DNA of 64,000 nucleotides. Origin: an uncultured bacterium (GTDB lineage: Bacteria > Bacteroidota > Bacteroidia > Bacteroidales > Bacteroidaceae). Positions 17,835 through 26,299 of this stretch are shown piece by piece; within the stretch, counting starts at the first letter, position 1; each line of letters starts with the position of its first letter. The DNA lies in NCBI GenBank assembly GCA_905214625.1, contig CAJMMQ010000003.1, forward strand, positions 68,418-132,417, read 5' to 3'. The notes beneath the pieces were generated by a model. The model was not told where the DNA came from. It searched no databases and was given only the letters and a program-made list of their open reading frames with translations. A program made the translations under genes and the position numbers.

Positions 17835-20534
17835 TTACATTCGTCCGCTCTCTTTGATAAGGTCGGTGATGTTCTGGTTAAAGTCGTGCGCCTCCATGAG
17901 GTCTTCAATGCACAGGTGCATTCTGTAGCGCCAGTAGTGGCGCGGGTTAGACGGAATGTTTATGCGCTCGGCGTTGGCGTCGGCAAGGCGAATGCCCTCG
18001 TCAACAGAGAACCAGTCTTGAACGGTAAGTATGCACAGCATCGACGGGCATAGAAGGTGTCGCGATATGATGTCGCGTGCGAGCCATCCTGGCAGCGGAT
18101 GCGGCGCTGCGCCATACTTCTGCAGCACGTTGTTATAGTAGTCCTGCGTGCGGCTTGCATCCTCGTCCCACCACTGTCGCAGCGTCGGGGTGTCGTGGCT
18201 TGATATTGTGCATACCGAACGGTAGGGGTTACGCGAAAGAACGCCGAAGCGAACGCTCGGGTCTTTGGGCATCGACTGCAGCTCGAGGCTCAGTATCTTC
18301 AGCTCGTTCATAACCCACGAAACGCAGTCGGGCACCATGCCCAGGTCTTCGGCACATACAAGCATGCGCGTTGCCTCGACGAGCTTGGGCAGCTTGTTCA
18401 TTGCCTCGCGATACCAGAAATGGTTGTTGCGGCGATAATAGTAGTCGTTGTATATCTTGTTGAACAGGAACTTGTCGCTGTCATAGAGCGATTCGTATAT
18501 AAAGTCGAACTGTACTGATATGCGCGGATGGAACTTGTTGGGGTCTCTATGGTCGCGCACAAAGAGCACGTCGCTGATAAGCGCGTACAGGCCGTCGCGA
18601 AGGTCGGTGTCCTCTTTGTCGGTCTTGCCGTCAAACGCAGCCTCCACCTTGCGCTGCGTGTCATATTCGGGCTTCATTCTGTAATGGCCGTCGTGTGCCG
18701 GCTCGAGATACGTGTCGCGCACCATTGCGGCTCTTTCGCCGAACATGCGGTCGAGCACCCAGTCGGTGATAAACGGCTCGGTGAACAGCTCTTCCTGGAA
18801 ATGCAGGCCGTATGCCTCAATCTCCTCGCGCGTCATGCCAAGCGACGGCGAGAACTGTCCCAGCAGGCCGTGGACGGCGTTGTAAGGAATTTCCCAAATA
18901 CGGAAGAAACCGAGCACATGGTCTATTCGGTAGGCATCAAAATATTTTGCCATGTTCGAGAAACGGCGCACCCACCAGCGACAGCCGTCTTTTATCATCT
19001 CGTCCCAGTTGTATGTGGGGAAGCCCCAATTCTGTCCGTTCACCGAGAAGTCATCAGGCGGAGCGCCGGCCTGTCCGTTAAGGTTAAAGTAGCGCGGCTC
19101 CTGCCATACGTCGCAGCTGCAGCGGTTAACGCCGATAGGTATGTCGCCCTTCAGTATAACGCCCTTAGAGCGTGCATACTCGTGGGCGTCGGCCATCTGG
19201 CTGCTCAGTATGAACTGCACGAAATAATAGAAAGCCACATTCTTGTAGGCCACGTTGCGCTGTACCGAGAGCATGCGGCGCTCGCTCTCGTCGAACGAGT
19301 GGTGGTCGGGCCATTTGCTGAACTCTGCCGTGCCGTACTTGTCGCGCAGATAACAATACTGTCCGTAGGGCACCAGCCACGACTCGGCTTCCTTAAAGAA
19401 GGCCTTAAACTCGGCCGAGGCCATTATCTTCTTACCTTCCTGCTCATATATGGCGTGCAGATATTCGTTCTTGGCGTTGTTCACGCGCTCATAGTCTATC
19501 TGCGGCAGGGCGTTAAGCTCCTGGCGCAGGGTTTCAAAGCGCTCGCGTTCGGCCTCGTCGGCAATGGGCGGCAGCGCGCTTAGGTCGGCGTATTGGGGAT
19601 GCAGCGCAAAGATACTTATACAGCTGTACGGATAAGAGTCGGTCCATGTGTGTGTGATGGTAGAGTCGTTAATGGGCAGCACCTGCAGCACGCGCTGCTT
19701 GGTGAAGGCCACCCAGTCTATCATCTTCTTCAGATCGCCGAAGTCGCCCACTCCGAAACTGCTTCTCGACCTGAGCGAGAACACCGGCACCTGAGTTCCG
19801 GCACACCGTATATTATAAATTGGAAAGAACGCATCGTCCAGCTCATACACCGCCGTCTCGCCCTTGTCAAGCACCGGCACGTCTATGGTGCGGTTAAAGC
19901 GGTCTTCCCACAGCATGTTGCCGTTGTCGGCCACGTCTACGGCAACAAACTTAAACTCTATTGTCTTGCCCGAAAGCTTCAGGGCGTTTATGTCTGCCAC
20001 CCATTCGTTGTAGTTGTGCTCAAACATCTGGCATCCCTTAAACACGTCCCATGTGCCAAGGCTCACCTCGTTGCCCACAAGCATAAGGCGTTCGTTGCCC
20101 CTGAGCTGCGGGGCGCGCACCTTTATGCGCAGCGTAGCCACACTGTCTGCCGGCGGCAGGGCCGACAGCTTGCGGCGCTTTATGCAGTCGGTGAAGGCCG
20201 AGCTGTAAAGATAAGAGTTCTCGGGTATGCCTATCCAGCGGTCGTAGGCAATAATACGTTCACATTCAGCGTTATTTATCTCAAGTCTGTGCGGCGCAAC
20301 AGTCCATTCTTTTCTGACAACGTTGCTCTCGCCACGCACCACGCTGTAATAATAGTCAATGTGCTCTCCGGCCTTGACATCAAGTTTCAGGCTGTAGGTC
20401 CACACTTTGCCGTCAGACGTGCTCATCCTATATTGAGTGGCAGCATCCGCGCCGTTGTCCTTACGGCCGATGACATTCAGCACCAGCTCTTCGCCAAAAG
20501 TCGTATTATAAGCTATGTTCAAAAGTATATTCAT
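17835..20534 (-). CDS. malQ: 4-alpha-glucanotransferase (GH77) with two N-terminal starch-binding domains
   Basis: This transfers glucan segments between maltooligosaccharides in the cytoplasm. Residues about 1-110 and 130-240 look like two CBM20 modules (KVWTYSLKLDVKAGEHIDYYYSV; LMLVGNEVSLGTWDVFKGCQM), and about 255-899 is the GH77 domain. Catalytic-region motifs are YRIDHVLGFFRIWEIP (Asp), VCAEDLGMVPD (Glu) and SSHDTPTLRQWW (Asp). There is no signal peptide, unlike the three other enzymes of the operon. The CBM20-CBM20-GH77 layout is that of plant DPE2-type enzymes and of many Bacteroidetes MalQ. It is the first gene of the operon, and its promoter carries a putative LacI-type site. Confidence 0.92.
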   Translation of the reverse strand: MNILLNIAYNTTFGEELVLNVIGRKDNGADAATQYRMSTSDGKVWTYSLKLDVKAGEHIDYYYSVVRGESNVVRKEWTVAPHRLEINNAECERIIAYDRWIGIPENSYLYSSAFTDCIKRRKLSALPPADSVATLRIKVRAPQLRGNERLMLVGNEVSLGTWDVFKGCQMFEHNYNEWVADINALKLSGKTIEFKFVAVDVADNGNMLWEDRFNRTIDVPVLDKGETAVYELDDAFFPIYNIRCAGTQVPVFSLRSRSSFGVGDFGDLKKMIDWVAFTKQRVLQVLPINDSTITHTWTDSYPYSCISIFALHPQYADLSALPPIADEAERERFETLRQELNALPQIDYERVNNAKNEYLHAIYEQEGKKIMASAEFKAFFKEAESWLVPYGQYCYLRDKYGTAEFSKWPDHHSFDESERRMLSVQRNVAYKNVAFYYFVQFILSSQMADAHEYARSKGVILKGDIPIGVNRCSCDVWQEPRYFNLNGQAGAPPDDFSVNGQNWGFPTYNWDEMIKDGCRWWVRRFSNMAKYFDAYRIDHVLGFFRIWEIPYNAVHGLLGQFSPSLGMTREEIEAYGLHFQEELFTEPFITDWVLDRMFGERAAMVRDTYLEPAHDGHYRMKPEYDTQRKVEAAFDGKTDKEDTDLRDGLYALISDVLFVRDHRDPNKFHPRISVQFDFIYESLYDSDKFLFNKIYNDYYYRRNNHFWYREAMNKLPKLVEATRMLVCAEDLGMVPDCVSWVMNELKILSLELQSMPKDPSVRFGVLSRNPYRSVCTISSHDTPTLRQWWDEDASRTQDYYNNVLQKYGAAPHPLPGWLARDIISRHLLCPSMLCILTVQDWFSVDEGIRLADANAERINIPSNPRHYWRYRMHLCIEDLMEAHDFNQNITDLIKESGRM

Positions 20535-20633
20535 AGGTCACAAGTTATGGTTTTCATTGTAAAAGATAATAGAAACGTCATGTTTGGGCGAGCCACGCCA
20601 TGGCTCTTTTCAGCACACGACTTATCTTATCTG

Positions 20634-20711
20634 CAAAGATAATAAGAAAAAGAATAAATGATAACGCAAAATTATGTGTTATTTTTCAATTAATTATGCA
20701 ATCGTTTACAC
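20634..20711 (-). promoter_or_regulatory. malQ operon promoter and LacI-type site
   Basis: The -7 box is TATCTTTG on the minus strand (20641-20634), and no TTTG is found 19-21 bases upstream of it. At 20698-20711 the plus strand reads GCAATCGTTTACAC, one base different from the site before susC (GCAAACGTTTACAC). In both cases the site begins exactly 57 bases above the -7 box. The spacing suggests an activator site. Confidence 0.65.
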
Positions 20712-20742
20712 AAAAAAGCAAATGCTCATACAGCACACTGCA

Positions 20743-21318
20743 TCATAGATTTACAAGAAGCGTAAATCCGTTGGGCATCACGGCCACATCCACGTTTTTC
20801 TTTCTTTCGCCGGTTATAAGATCTCCAAGGCGATATCCAGCCTCAACCGACAGCACTCCTATGGCTGCCCCGGCCACCACGTCGCCCCAATGATGGCGGT
20901 TACGCCTCACTCTGTCTACGGCCGTAACCGTGGCCACGGTGAATCCGGCCACACTTATCCACGGGCTCACCTTGCCAAACTCCTTGTGCAGTATGGCGGC
21001 TCCGCAGAATGCTATCGACGTGTGGCCCGACGGAAACGAATGGTCGTCGGTGCCGTCGGGGCGCGTTGAGTGTATTGTGTGTTTCAGTCCGTAGGTTACA
21101 CCGGCATTAATTACGAACGATGCAGCCGAGTTTACCAGCAGCCGCTTCCACGAGCTTTGGGAGTCAACCCCCGCCGCCTTTAGCACATAGGTTGATGCCA
21201 GCGGAACATACTGCAGGTATTCGTCTATACCGTCGCCATGATATCGTTCATATTGCTGCGCGCTGCAGGTAGACGACACAAAAACCGCAAAAACAATTAT
21301 AATCAGTTTGCGTAGCAT
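20743..21318 (-). CDS. PAP2-family membrane-associated phosphatase, 191 aa
   Basis: A PAP2/phosphatidic acid phosphatase-type protein, likely acting on undecaprenyl pyrophosphate or phospholipid phosphates at the periplasmic face. The three catalytic motifs are visible: KHTIHSTRPDG, FPSGHTS and VRRNRHHWGDVVAG. The N-terminus is a signal sequence or helix (ends SSTCSAQ), and the later segments are moderately hydrophobic. The ATG at 21318 is chosen; ten in-frame residues upstream are encoded by the promoter repeat. The -7 box TATCTTTG stops 5 bases before the ATG, so the mRNA is probably leaderless. It diverges from the YiiX-like gene. Confidence 0.87.
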   Translation of the reverse strand: MLRKLIIIVFAVFVSSTCSAQQYERYHGDGIDEYLQYVPLASTYVLKAAGVDSQSSWKRLLVNSAASFVINAGVTYGLKHTIHSTRPDGTDDHSFPSGHTSIAFCGAAILHKEFGKVSPWISVAGFTVATVTAVDRVRRNRHHWGDVVAGAAIGVLSVEAGYRLGDLITGERKKNVDVAVMPNGFTLLVNL

Positions 21319-21321
21319 GGG

Positions 21322-21400
21322 TGCAAAGATAGTGAAAGGCGAGAGCAATACAAAATAAAACTTGCTTTATTTTTATTGCCGAGCCGAATCCTATCTTATC
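21322..21400 (-). promoter_or_regulatory. Promoter-bearing interspersed repeat, copy C
   Basis: Same plan as the copy at 6121: TGCAAAGATAGTGAAAGGCG at one end and TTGCCGAGCCGAATCCTAT at the other. On the minus strand it gives a full promoter, TTTG (21354-21351), 19 bases, TATCTTTG (21331-21324), with the box ending 5 bases before the PAP2 ATG. Confidence 0.75.
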
Positions 21401-21629
21401 AAAAGATACAAGATATTTAAGTGAAAAAACGAAAAGTGAACTGTGAAGAATACTATCGTTTTGTTTTTGCATATCCGTCAGCACAAAATCATCCCACTTT
21501 CATTTCTTCACCCGTCACTTGAATAAGTAATTTCGTGCCATTTTGAACAGGAAAAGCACTGAAACAGCAAATCCCCAAGAATAAGCATAACGGATTACCG
21601 TTATTATTAATAAATAATTTTATTAAAAT

Positions 21630-21660
21630 TTTGCACTTACAGCCATAATACCTATCTTTG
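21630..21660 (+). promoter_or_regulatory. Consensus Bacteroidetes promoter, YiiX-like gene
   Basis: TTTG (21630-21633), 19 bases, TATCTTTG (21653-21660): a perfect match to the -33/-7 pattern, 21 bases upstream of the ATG at 21682. Confidence 0.8.
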
Positions 21661-21681
21661 TGAACAGTGATAATGACAATT

Positions 21682-22290
21682 ATGAAGACCGCAATTTGCC
21701 TGACTCTTCTGACGGCAACCATGATATCCTGCAATAACAACAAATCACAAACCATATTTCCTGCAGGATGCGAGCTCAAAACGGGCGACATCGTATTTCG
21801 TCGCGGAGGGGGCATAAGCAGTCATGCGGTGATGATGGCCGACAGACACGGACGCTATTCGCACGTAGGCATAGTGGTAGACTCGGCCGGGAAAAAGATG
21901 ATTGTGCACGCCGTGCCCGACGAGCCTGACTTTGAAGGTGACCTTGACCGCGTGAAGATGGAGACGCCAGAGAAATTCTTCTCAGCGATAAACGCAAACG
22001 CCGGTGAAGTGAAAAGACTTGCAGGCGACACGCTAACTCCGCGGAAGGCAGCGGCATACGCAATGGAAATCTATAACCGCAACACGCTATTCGACCATGA
22101 ATATGACGACAGCGATACCACAAAGATGTATTGCTGCGAACTTGTGGAGTTTGCATACGCCAAGGCCGGAATGTCGCTGGCCGGCACCGGACGCCACGAC
22201 ATAAGTCTGCCGGGACTGAAGAAATTTCACTGTATGCTGCCGTCAGATATCTGTAACAACAAGTCGCTAATAAAGATTATTGCATTTTAA
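21682..22290 (+). CDS. YiiX/YebB-like permuted papain-fold lipoprotein
   Basis: A 202-residue putative lipid-anchored cysteine hydrolase of the YiiX/NlpC-P60-related permuted papain fold, a group that acts on cell-wall peptides or lipids. It has a lipoprotein signal (TATMISC), then LKTGDIVFRRGGG, YSHVGIVV (catalytic His) and MYCCELVEFAYAKAG (catalytic Cys), in the permuted His-then-Cys order typical of the group. The ATG at 21682 is preferred over two in-frame starts up to 15 bases upstream because it begins the signal peptide. It is probably monocistronic or joined with the DUF4878 gene 32 bp downstream. Confidence 0.85.
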   Translation: MKTAICLTLLTATMISCNNNKSQTIFPAGCELKTGDIVFRRGGGISSHAVMMADRHGRYSHVGIVVDSAGKKMIVHAVPDEPDFEGDLDRVKMETPEKFFSAINANAGEVKRLAGDTLTPRKAAAYAMEIYNRNTLFDHEYDDSDTTKMYCCELVEFAYAKAGMSLAGTGRHDISLPGLKKFHCMLPSDICNNKSLIKIIAF

Positions 22291-22322
22291 ACCTATTATT
22301 AACAAAACAAATTTTTTGAACC

Positions 22323-22730
22323 ATGAAAAAGTTAATTGGAATTATGGCTCTTATGGCAGCCTTGTTTATCATGACATCATGCGGTGGCGGAAACTCACCA
22401 AAGTCTGTTACCGACAAAGCCTTGAAGGCCATGCTGGACAAAGACTATGACACATTTGTAGAGTATGTTTACCTCACACCGAAAGAGGGCGAGGATATTG
22501 AAGGCTCAAGAAAGATGCTGTCGGGCATGTTGCAGGGCAAAGCTGAGAAAACTTACGCAAAGAAAGGCGGATTTAAATCGTATGAAATTCTTGGAGAACA
22601 AGTGGACGAGAAGGGAGAAAACGCTGTTGTAAAAGTTAAGATGGTGTATGGCGACGGCTCTGAGAAAGAAGACGACGTAAAACTGAAGAAAGACGAAAAA
22701 GGCGACTGGAAGCTGGATATGGGCAAATAA
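22323..22730 (+). CDS. DUF4878-like lipoprotein, 135 aa
   Basis: A small lipoprotein (lipobox IMTSC at residues 16-20) with a compact alpha+beta domain: SPKSVTDKALKAMLDKDYDTFVEYV, a linker, then three beta strands ending KGDWKLDMGK. This is the pattern of DUF4878, a cystatin/NTF2-like family of Bacteroidetes lipoproteins of unknown function. It follows the YiiX-like gene by 32 bp and is closed by a strong terminator. Confidence 0.85.
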   Translation: MKKLIGIMALMAALFIMTSCGGGNSPKSVTDKALKAMLDKDYDTFVEYVYLTPKEGEDIEGSRKMLSGMLQGKAEKTYAKKGGFKSYEILGEQVDEKGENAVVKVKMVYGDGSEKEDDVKLKKDEKGDWKLDMGK

Positions 22731-22759
22731 CCATAATGCCTGAATTATCTGAAAAATAC

Positions 22760-22789
22760 GCGGGCAAGATGCCGGAACATCTTGCCCGC
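22760..22789 (+). terminator. Strong intrinsic terminator
   Basis: GCGGGCAAGATG-CCGGAA-CATCTTGCCCGC is a perfect 12-bp stem followed by TTTTATT, 30 bp after the DUF4878 gene. Confidence 0.92.
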
Positions 22790-22917
22790 TTTTATTATCC
22801 AAAACAATACGACTTGCTGTATTTGTGATAGAAATTGAATTGTTCCGTTTTTACCGGACAGCAATAATCCAAAACAATAATACGGTTTGGGGATTATGTC
22901 AATCTCAACACAACAAC

Positions 22918-24945
22918 CTATTTAACCACAACTTTCTTGCCGTTAACAATGTAAAGTCCCTTTGCAAGTCCTTTTACGGCTTCATCGGCCGTAGCATCTG
23001 AAGTATTGCGGACAAGGCGGCCGTCTATTGTATAAACGGCTGCGGTACCGGCGTGCCTGTCGGCAACGATGCCGCCAATGCCAGTTGCGTATTTGCCGGT
23101 AACATCGTCAACCTTATACTTGCCGCCTTCAGATGTTGTTGAAATCTCGAAATAGCTGTCTTTCTTCACGTTGTTTACGTCTACGGTCTGAGGCGAGCCG
23201 CTCGCGGTGCTGAACACGAAGCATACGTAATCGTCTGACGAGTTCATCGTGTAGGTCTGATAATACCATGTCTTGCCGCCCACGGTCTTTGTAGTTGTAA
23301 CGTTGTCGCCGGGCCATGAGCCGTTTACGGGCGAGTGTGTGCCGTCGCCGCCCCACGACCAGAAGTTAACGCGGCTCCATCCTACGTTGTCGGCATTTAC
23401 ACATACAGTTATCTCATGTGGCTGGAATGCAGTAACGGTGTAGTTGCGTGTTATCATGCCGCTCACTGCGCCGCCTGTAAGCAAGGCTGCCTTTAAGGTT
23501 GTCGTGGCGTCGATGCTCACCGTTGCGCTGCTGCTGACCTTTGTGCCGTTAGATGCCGTAGGCTCGCTGCCGTCAGTGGTGTAGACAATCTGTGCGCCGG
23601 CATCTGCTGTGAGGGCGCTGAGAGTTACGCTAACGCCGTTGTCGTAAGAGCCGGAAGGAACATCGGCCCACACGCTGCCGGCATTGCGCGAGATGTAATA
23701 TGCAAAGTTCTGCCCCTTGTCAACGAGCTGATAGTCGGCTTCCTTTACGGTTGACGAAGGCCATGAGGTTGAACCCATAAGCACAACCACCGATTTGCCG
23801 TCGGTGCCGTTCACCTTGATGGCATACTGCGCCGCGGTGCGGTTCATGGTCTCAAAGGTGCTTTCGTTGTTTATTCCGGCCATGTTGCGCGCATATATCA
23901 TCTGCTTTATGTCCTGCTTATATTCCTTCCAGTGAGGCAGGAAAACACAGGGAGTGCCCGGCGCAGCCAGGATGAAGGCGTTGGCAGCCAGGATGTTGGC
24001 CTTCACCTCGCCATCGTTGCCGCGGTCGTAGGTGTCGTGGTTATCTACAAAAGTTACGGCATAACGGCGATAATACATGTCGTTGGCCAGGCAGCTGCCG
24101 CCAAGTGTGTTCCAGTTTGAGGATGAGTTGCAGCAGTCGCGCAGCAGATATTTCAGCGGGAAGTCGAACGCGGCCGACTGCTTTGCACCGTTGGCTGTGG
24201 TGCCGTCTATCCAGCTCTTTATCTGCGACGTGCCGTCCCAATACTCGCCCACCGAATACTGCGGGTTGGCAGCCGTGTTGTATATGCCCGTAAACTTAGG
24301 CGCATAGCCCTTTACCATGTCGTAGCGGAAGCCTGTATATCCCAGGTCGTTGAGCAGGAAGTCGAGGTATGCCTTAACCATGGCCTGCACGTTGGCGCTG
24401 TTATGGTCGAGGTCGCGCGCTCCGTCGAAGTCGTCGCCCGTATCGGTCTGTCCCGTAGGCTTAACCTCAGCCTGCGTAGCCGTCTTGCCACCGTCGTCGT
24501 TAGAGCAGATGTCGGCAGCCCCCATCGTGTAGGTTACGCCCTTGTAGGTCTCCTCGGGGAAGCTCATCCATGTGCCTGCCATCGACGAGCGGTGGTTGAT
24601 AACCACGTCGGCTATGGTGCCCAGCCCCTTGCTCTTGAAGGTGCTGATCATGGAGCGCAGCTGCTGCTCGTTGCCGAACGTGCTTGTGTAGTTGTTAAAC
24701 CAGTAGAGGTCGTTGTATCCCATGGAGTTGCCCGAGCCGCAGTTGCCGCTCTGAGGTATCCATATCAGTTTGAAAAACTCAGACAGCTCGTCGGCCTGAC
24801 TCTCGAGGTTGGTCCACTGTGTGTCTGAGAACGAGTCCCAATAAAAGCCTTGCAGCATCACGCCCTGCCAGCCCGACGGCCATCCCTGTGCCGAAACCGA
24901 CAAAGCCATAAGTGACGATACGATTATGGTAAATAATTTTCTCAT
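22918..24945 (-). CDS. Secreted multidomain alpha-amylase (GH13) with starch-binding module and T9SS-like tail
   Basis: This cleaves internal alpha-1,4 bonds of starch outside the cell. It has a signal peptide (ends LSVSAQ) and a GH13 barrel (about 25-420) with GTIADVVINHRS, GFRYD (nucleophile), SVGEYW (acid) and FVDNHDTYD. Next comes a chitobiase/FN3-like domain (QIVYTTDGSEPTASNGT), then a CBM26-like starch-binding module (VNFWSWGGDGTHS ... NGSWPGDN). A short C-terminal sorting-type end (VYTIDGRLVRN ... LAKGLYIVNGKKVVVK) suggests T9SS export. It stands alone about 7 kb from the other starch genes, but its upstream region carries a perfect CAAACGTTTG palindrome like the susC site. It may supply the surface amylase that the susCDEF locus here lacks. 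Confidence 0.92.
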   Translation of the reverse strand: MRKLFTIIVSSLMALSVSAQGWPSGWQGVMLQGFYWDSFSDTQWTNLESQADELSEFFKLIWIPQSGNCGSGNSMGYNDLYWFNNYTSTFGNEQQLRSMISTFKSKGLGTIADVVINHRSSMAGTWMSFPEETYKGVTYTMGAADICSNDDGGKTATQAEVKPTGQTDTGDDFDGARDLDHNSANVQAMVKAYLDFLLNDLGYTGFRYDMVKGYAPKFTGIYNTAANPQYSVGEYWDGTSQIKSWIDGTTANGAKQSAAFDFPLKYLLRDCCNSSSNWNTLGGSCLANDMYYRRYAVTFVDNHDTYDRGNDGEVKANILAANAFILAAPGTPCVFLPHWKEYKQDIKQMIYARNMAGINNESTFETMNRTAAQYAIKVNGTDGKSVVVLMGSTSWPSSTVKEADYQLVDKGQNFAYYISRNAGSVWADVPSGSYDNGVSVTLSALTADAGAQIVYTTDGSEPTASNGTKVSSSATVSIDATTTLKAALLTGGAVSGMITRNYTVTAFQPHEITVCVNADNVGWSRVNFWSWGGDGTHSPVNGSWPGDNVTTTKTVGGKTWYYQTYTMNSSDDYVCFVFSTASGSPQTVDVNNVKKDSYFEISTTSEGGKYKVDDVTGKYATGIGGIVADRHAGTAAVYTIDGRLVRNTSDATADEAVKGLAKGLYIVNGKKVVVK

Positions 24946-24977
24946 GGTATTAAAATGTTTTTTTCACGGTGTAAAAT

Positions 24978-25047
24978 TAAAGATATTATGAACATCTTGT
25001 TTACACGCCGCCACAAATATCAGCGAAACTTCTGTGCAAACGTTTGT
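24978..25047 (-). promoter_or_regulatory. Amylase upstream region with CAAACGTTTG operator
   Basis: GCAAACGTTTGT at 25036-25047 contains a perfect 10-bp palindrome matching the sites before susC and malQ. Two imperfect -7 boxes are present on the minus strand: TATCTTTA (24985-24978, 51 bases from the site) and GATATTTG (25021-25014). Which one is used cannot be decided from sequence. Confidence 0.6.
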
Positions 25048-25114
25048 CTTGAGAACTGGAATGAATAATATTAAATCACTATACCATTTGACAAACGCCA
25101 AATCAGCCAACAAA

Positions 25115-25846
25115 TCACAATTTATCAATAAGGTAACGTTTAAACCACGACGGAATATATTCAACCCCGTCAGCCATTGTCAGTTCACCGTCATTTACCG
25201 ATGCCAACAACAAAGGCTTTGAACTGCTGTTGTCAAAGATATATGCTCTATCTGACAACCGAATTGCACTCAACATGAGATTAAGACTACGGTCATAGCG
25301 TTCAACTACCTTATCATCAGGTACATCATGTCCACCCAATTTTACACGTGCCTGCACACGTTCACGGTTCAAAGAAGGATTTTCGAGCGCCACAAAATAC
25401 AGATAAACACGGAAGCCTTTACTCCGCGCCTTGCGGATATACTCCAACTTTGAAGGATGAGACATCACTGTCTCGAATGTAAACTTATCACAGTTATCTA
25501 ATAAAACCTCACGCAGATATGCCGACAAGAACGAAGTAAAATAATCATTCACTTCACACCTGAAATGCATAATACAACCATCCACATAACATGCATTACA
25601 CATATCGTCACCTCCGGCCTTAATGAAAAGTGACGATTCCGAGAAGCTTTGCTTGAAATGAGATTCATCAAAGGTTTTTAAATAATGGCTAAAGTCGAAA
25701 GTTTTTGTTGCATTGATAATTTTCTTCATTTCGTCTGCGTTCACATAAATGCCAAGACTTACACCAGCCTCACGCACTATAGACGTAATCGTTGATTTGC
25801 CCGAACCGTTTGGCCCTGCAAAAACACGCAGCCGTTTAACATTCAT
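25115..25846 (-). CDS. Zeta-toxin-like P-loop kinase, 243 aa
   Basis: A P-loop ATPase of the zeta-toxin/UDP-GlcNAc-kinase-like group. Walker A is FAGPNGSGKST near the N-terminus, followed by YVNADEMKK as in zeta proteins (NxDE), a central FTFETVMSHPSKL segment and the basic RVQARVKLGGHDVPDDKVVERYDRS region common to this family. Zeta toxins phosphorylate UDP-N-acetylglucosamine and poison cell-wall synthesis; whether this one is toxic is not known. The ATG at 25846 is used. A GTG at 25858 would overlap the stop of the upstream gene as GTGA, showing tight coupling in either case. Confidence 0.75.
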   Translation of the reverse strand: MNVKRLRVFAGPNGSGKSTITSIVREAGVSLGIYVNADEMKKIINATKTFDFSHYLKTFDESHFKQSFSESSLFIKAGGDDMCNACYVDGCIMHFRCEVNDYFTSFLSAYLREVLLDNCDKFTFETVMSHPSKLEYIRKARSKGFRVYLYFVALENPSLNRERVQARVKLGGHDVPDDKVVERYDRSLNLMLSAIRLSDRAYIFDNSSSKPLLLASVNDGELTMADGVEYIPSWFKRYLIDKL

Positions 25847-25854
25847 AATATTCC

Positions 25855-26115
25855 TCACTTCAGCTTATAAGTGTTCTGAGTCACCCGATAACGAGTCTGA
25901 CCAAGCTCTTGTATTACAGAAACATCGCCACGTCCGTTAACACGACAGATTTTATTGCCACGAAGCACTGTAGCCTCTCCACCTTGTTTTAAAGTTTCGT
26001 TATAAGCCCTGCGTCCGAATCGTTTCAGTCCGGCAACAATACGCTCTTCTTCAGAACCTGCATTGAGCAATTCTGAAACAGAAGTATTACGGTATGATGT
26101 CTGATTCTTTTTCAT
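25855..26115 (-). CDS. Small basic protein, putative antitoxin partner
   Basis: 86 residues, basic, with no signal or membrane segment. The sequence begins with a hydrophilic helix (SVSELLNAGSEEERIVAGLKRFGRRAYNETLKQGGEA) and ends in beta-like segments (VLRGNKICRVNGRGDVSVIQ). It is directly upstream of, and translationally coupled to, the zeta-like gene, the usual place for an antitoxin, but it does not look like epsilon or another antitoxin I know. The function is inferred from position only. A -7 box (TATATTTG, 26151-26144) lies about 29 bases upstream. Confidence 0.65.
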   Translation of the reverse strand: MKKNQTSYRNTSVSELLNAGSEEERIVAGLKRFGRRAYNETLKQGGEATVLRGNKICRVNGRGDVSVIQELGQTRYRVTQNTYKLK

Positions 26116-26143
26116 GTTGCTTTTAATTTAGATTATCCGTTTA

Positions 26144-26151
26144 CAAATATA
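26144..26151 (-). promoter_or_regulatory. -7 box for the zeta-like pair
   Basis: TATATTTG on the minus strand, about 29 bases before the ATG at 26115. No good TTTG is seen at the -33 distance. Confidence 0.5.
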
Positions 26152-26299
26152 ACAAATTTTCGTGATAGCATCTATAATTTCCGACTAATTTTTCATCTAT
26201 AAAAAAGCATAATTCATACATATCTGCCTCCCGTGCCACCGGATGTGTTACCACAAGGCATTAGGATTTTTCACTCTTCACTTTTCGTTTTCACTTATT

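Larger units (their letters stand above)
21319..21681. other. 363-bp divergent promoter region
   Basis: It holds the promoter-bearing repeat of the PAP2 gene (21322-21400) and the promoter of the YiiX-like gene (21630-21660). I see no gene between them. Confidence 0.65.

Noticed and set aside
18528..19583. 351-codon open frame antisense to malQ
   Set aside because: It is a shadow of the conserved GH77 domain with no recognisable domain, signal or start context. The other long frames opposite susB, pulA, susA and pyrE are shadows for the same reason.
21667..21681. Upstream GTG and ATG starts for the YiiX-like gene
   Set aside because: They would add five or three residues ahead of a clean lipoprotein signal peptide that begins at 21682, and sit close to the predicted transcription start.
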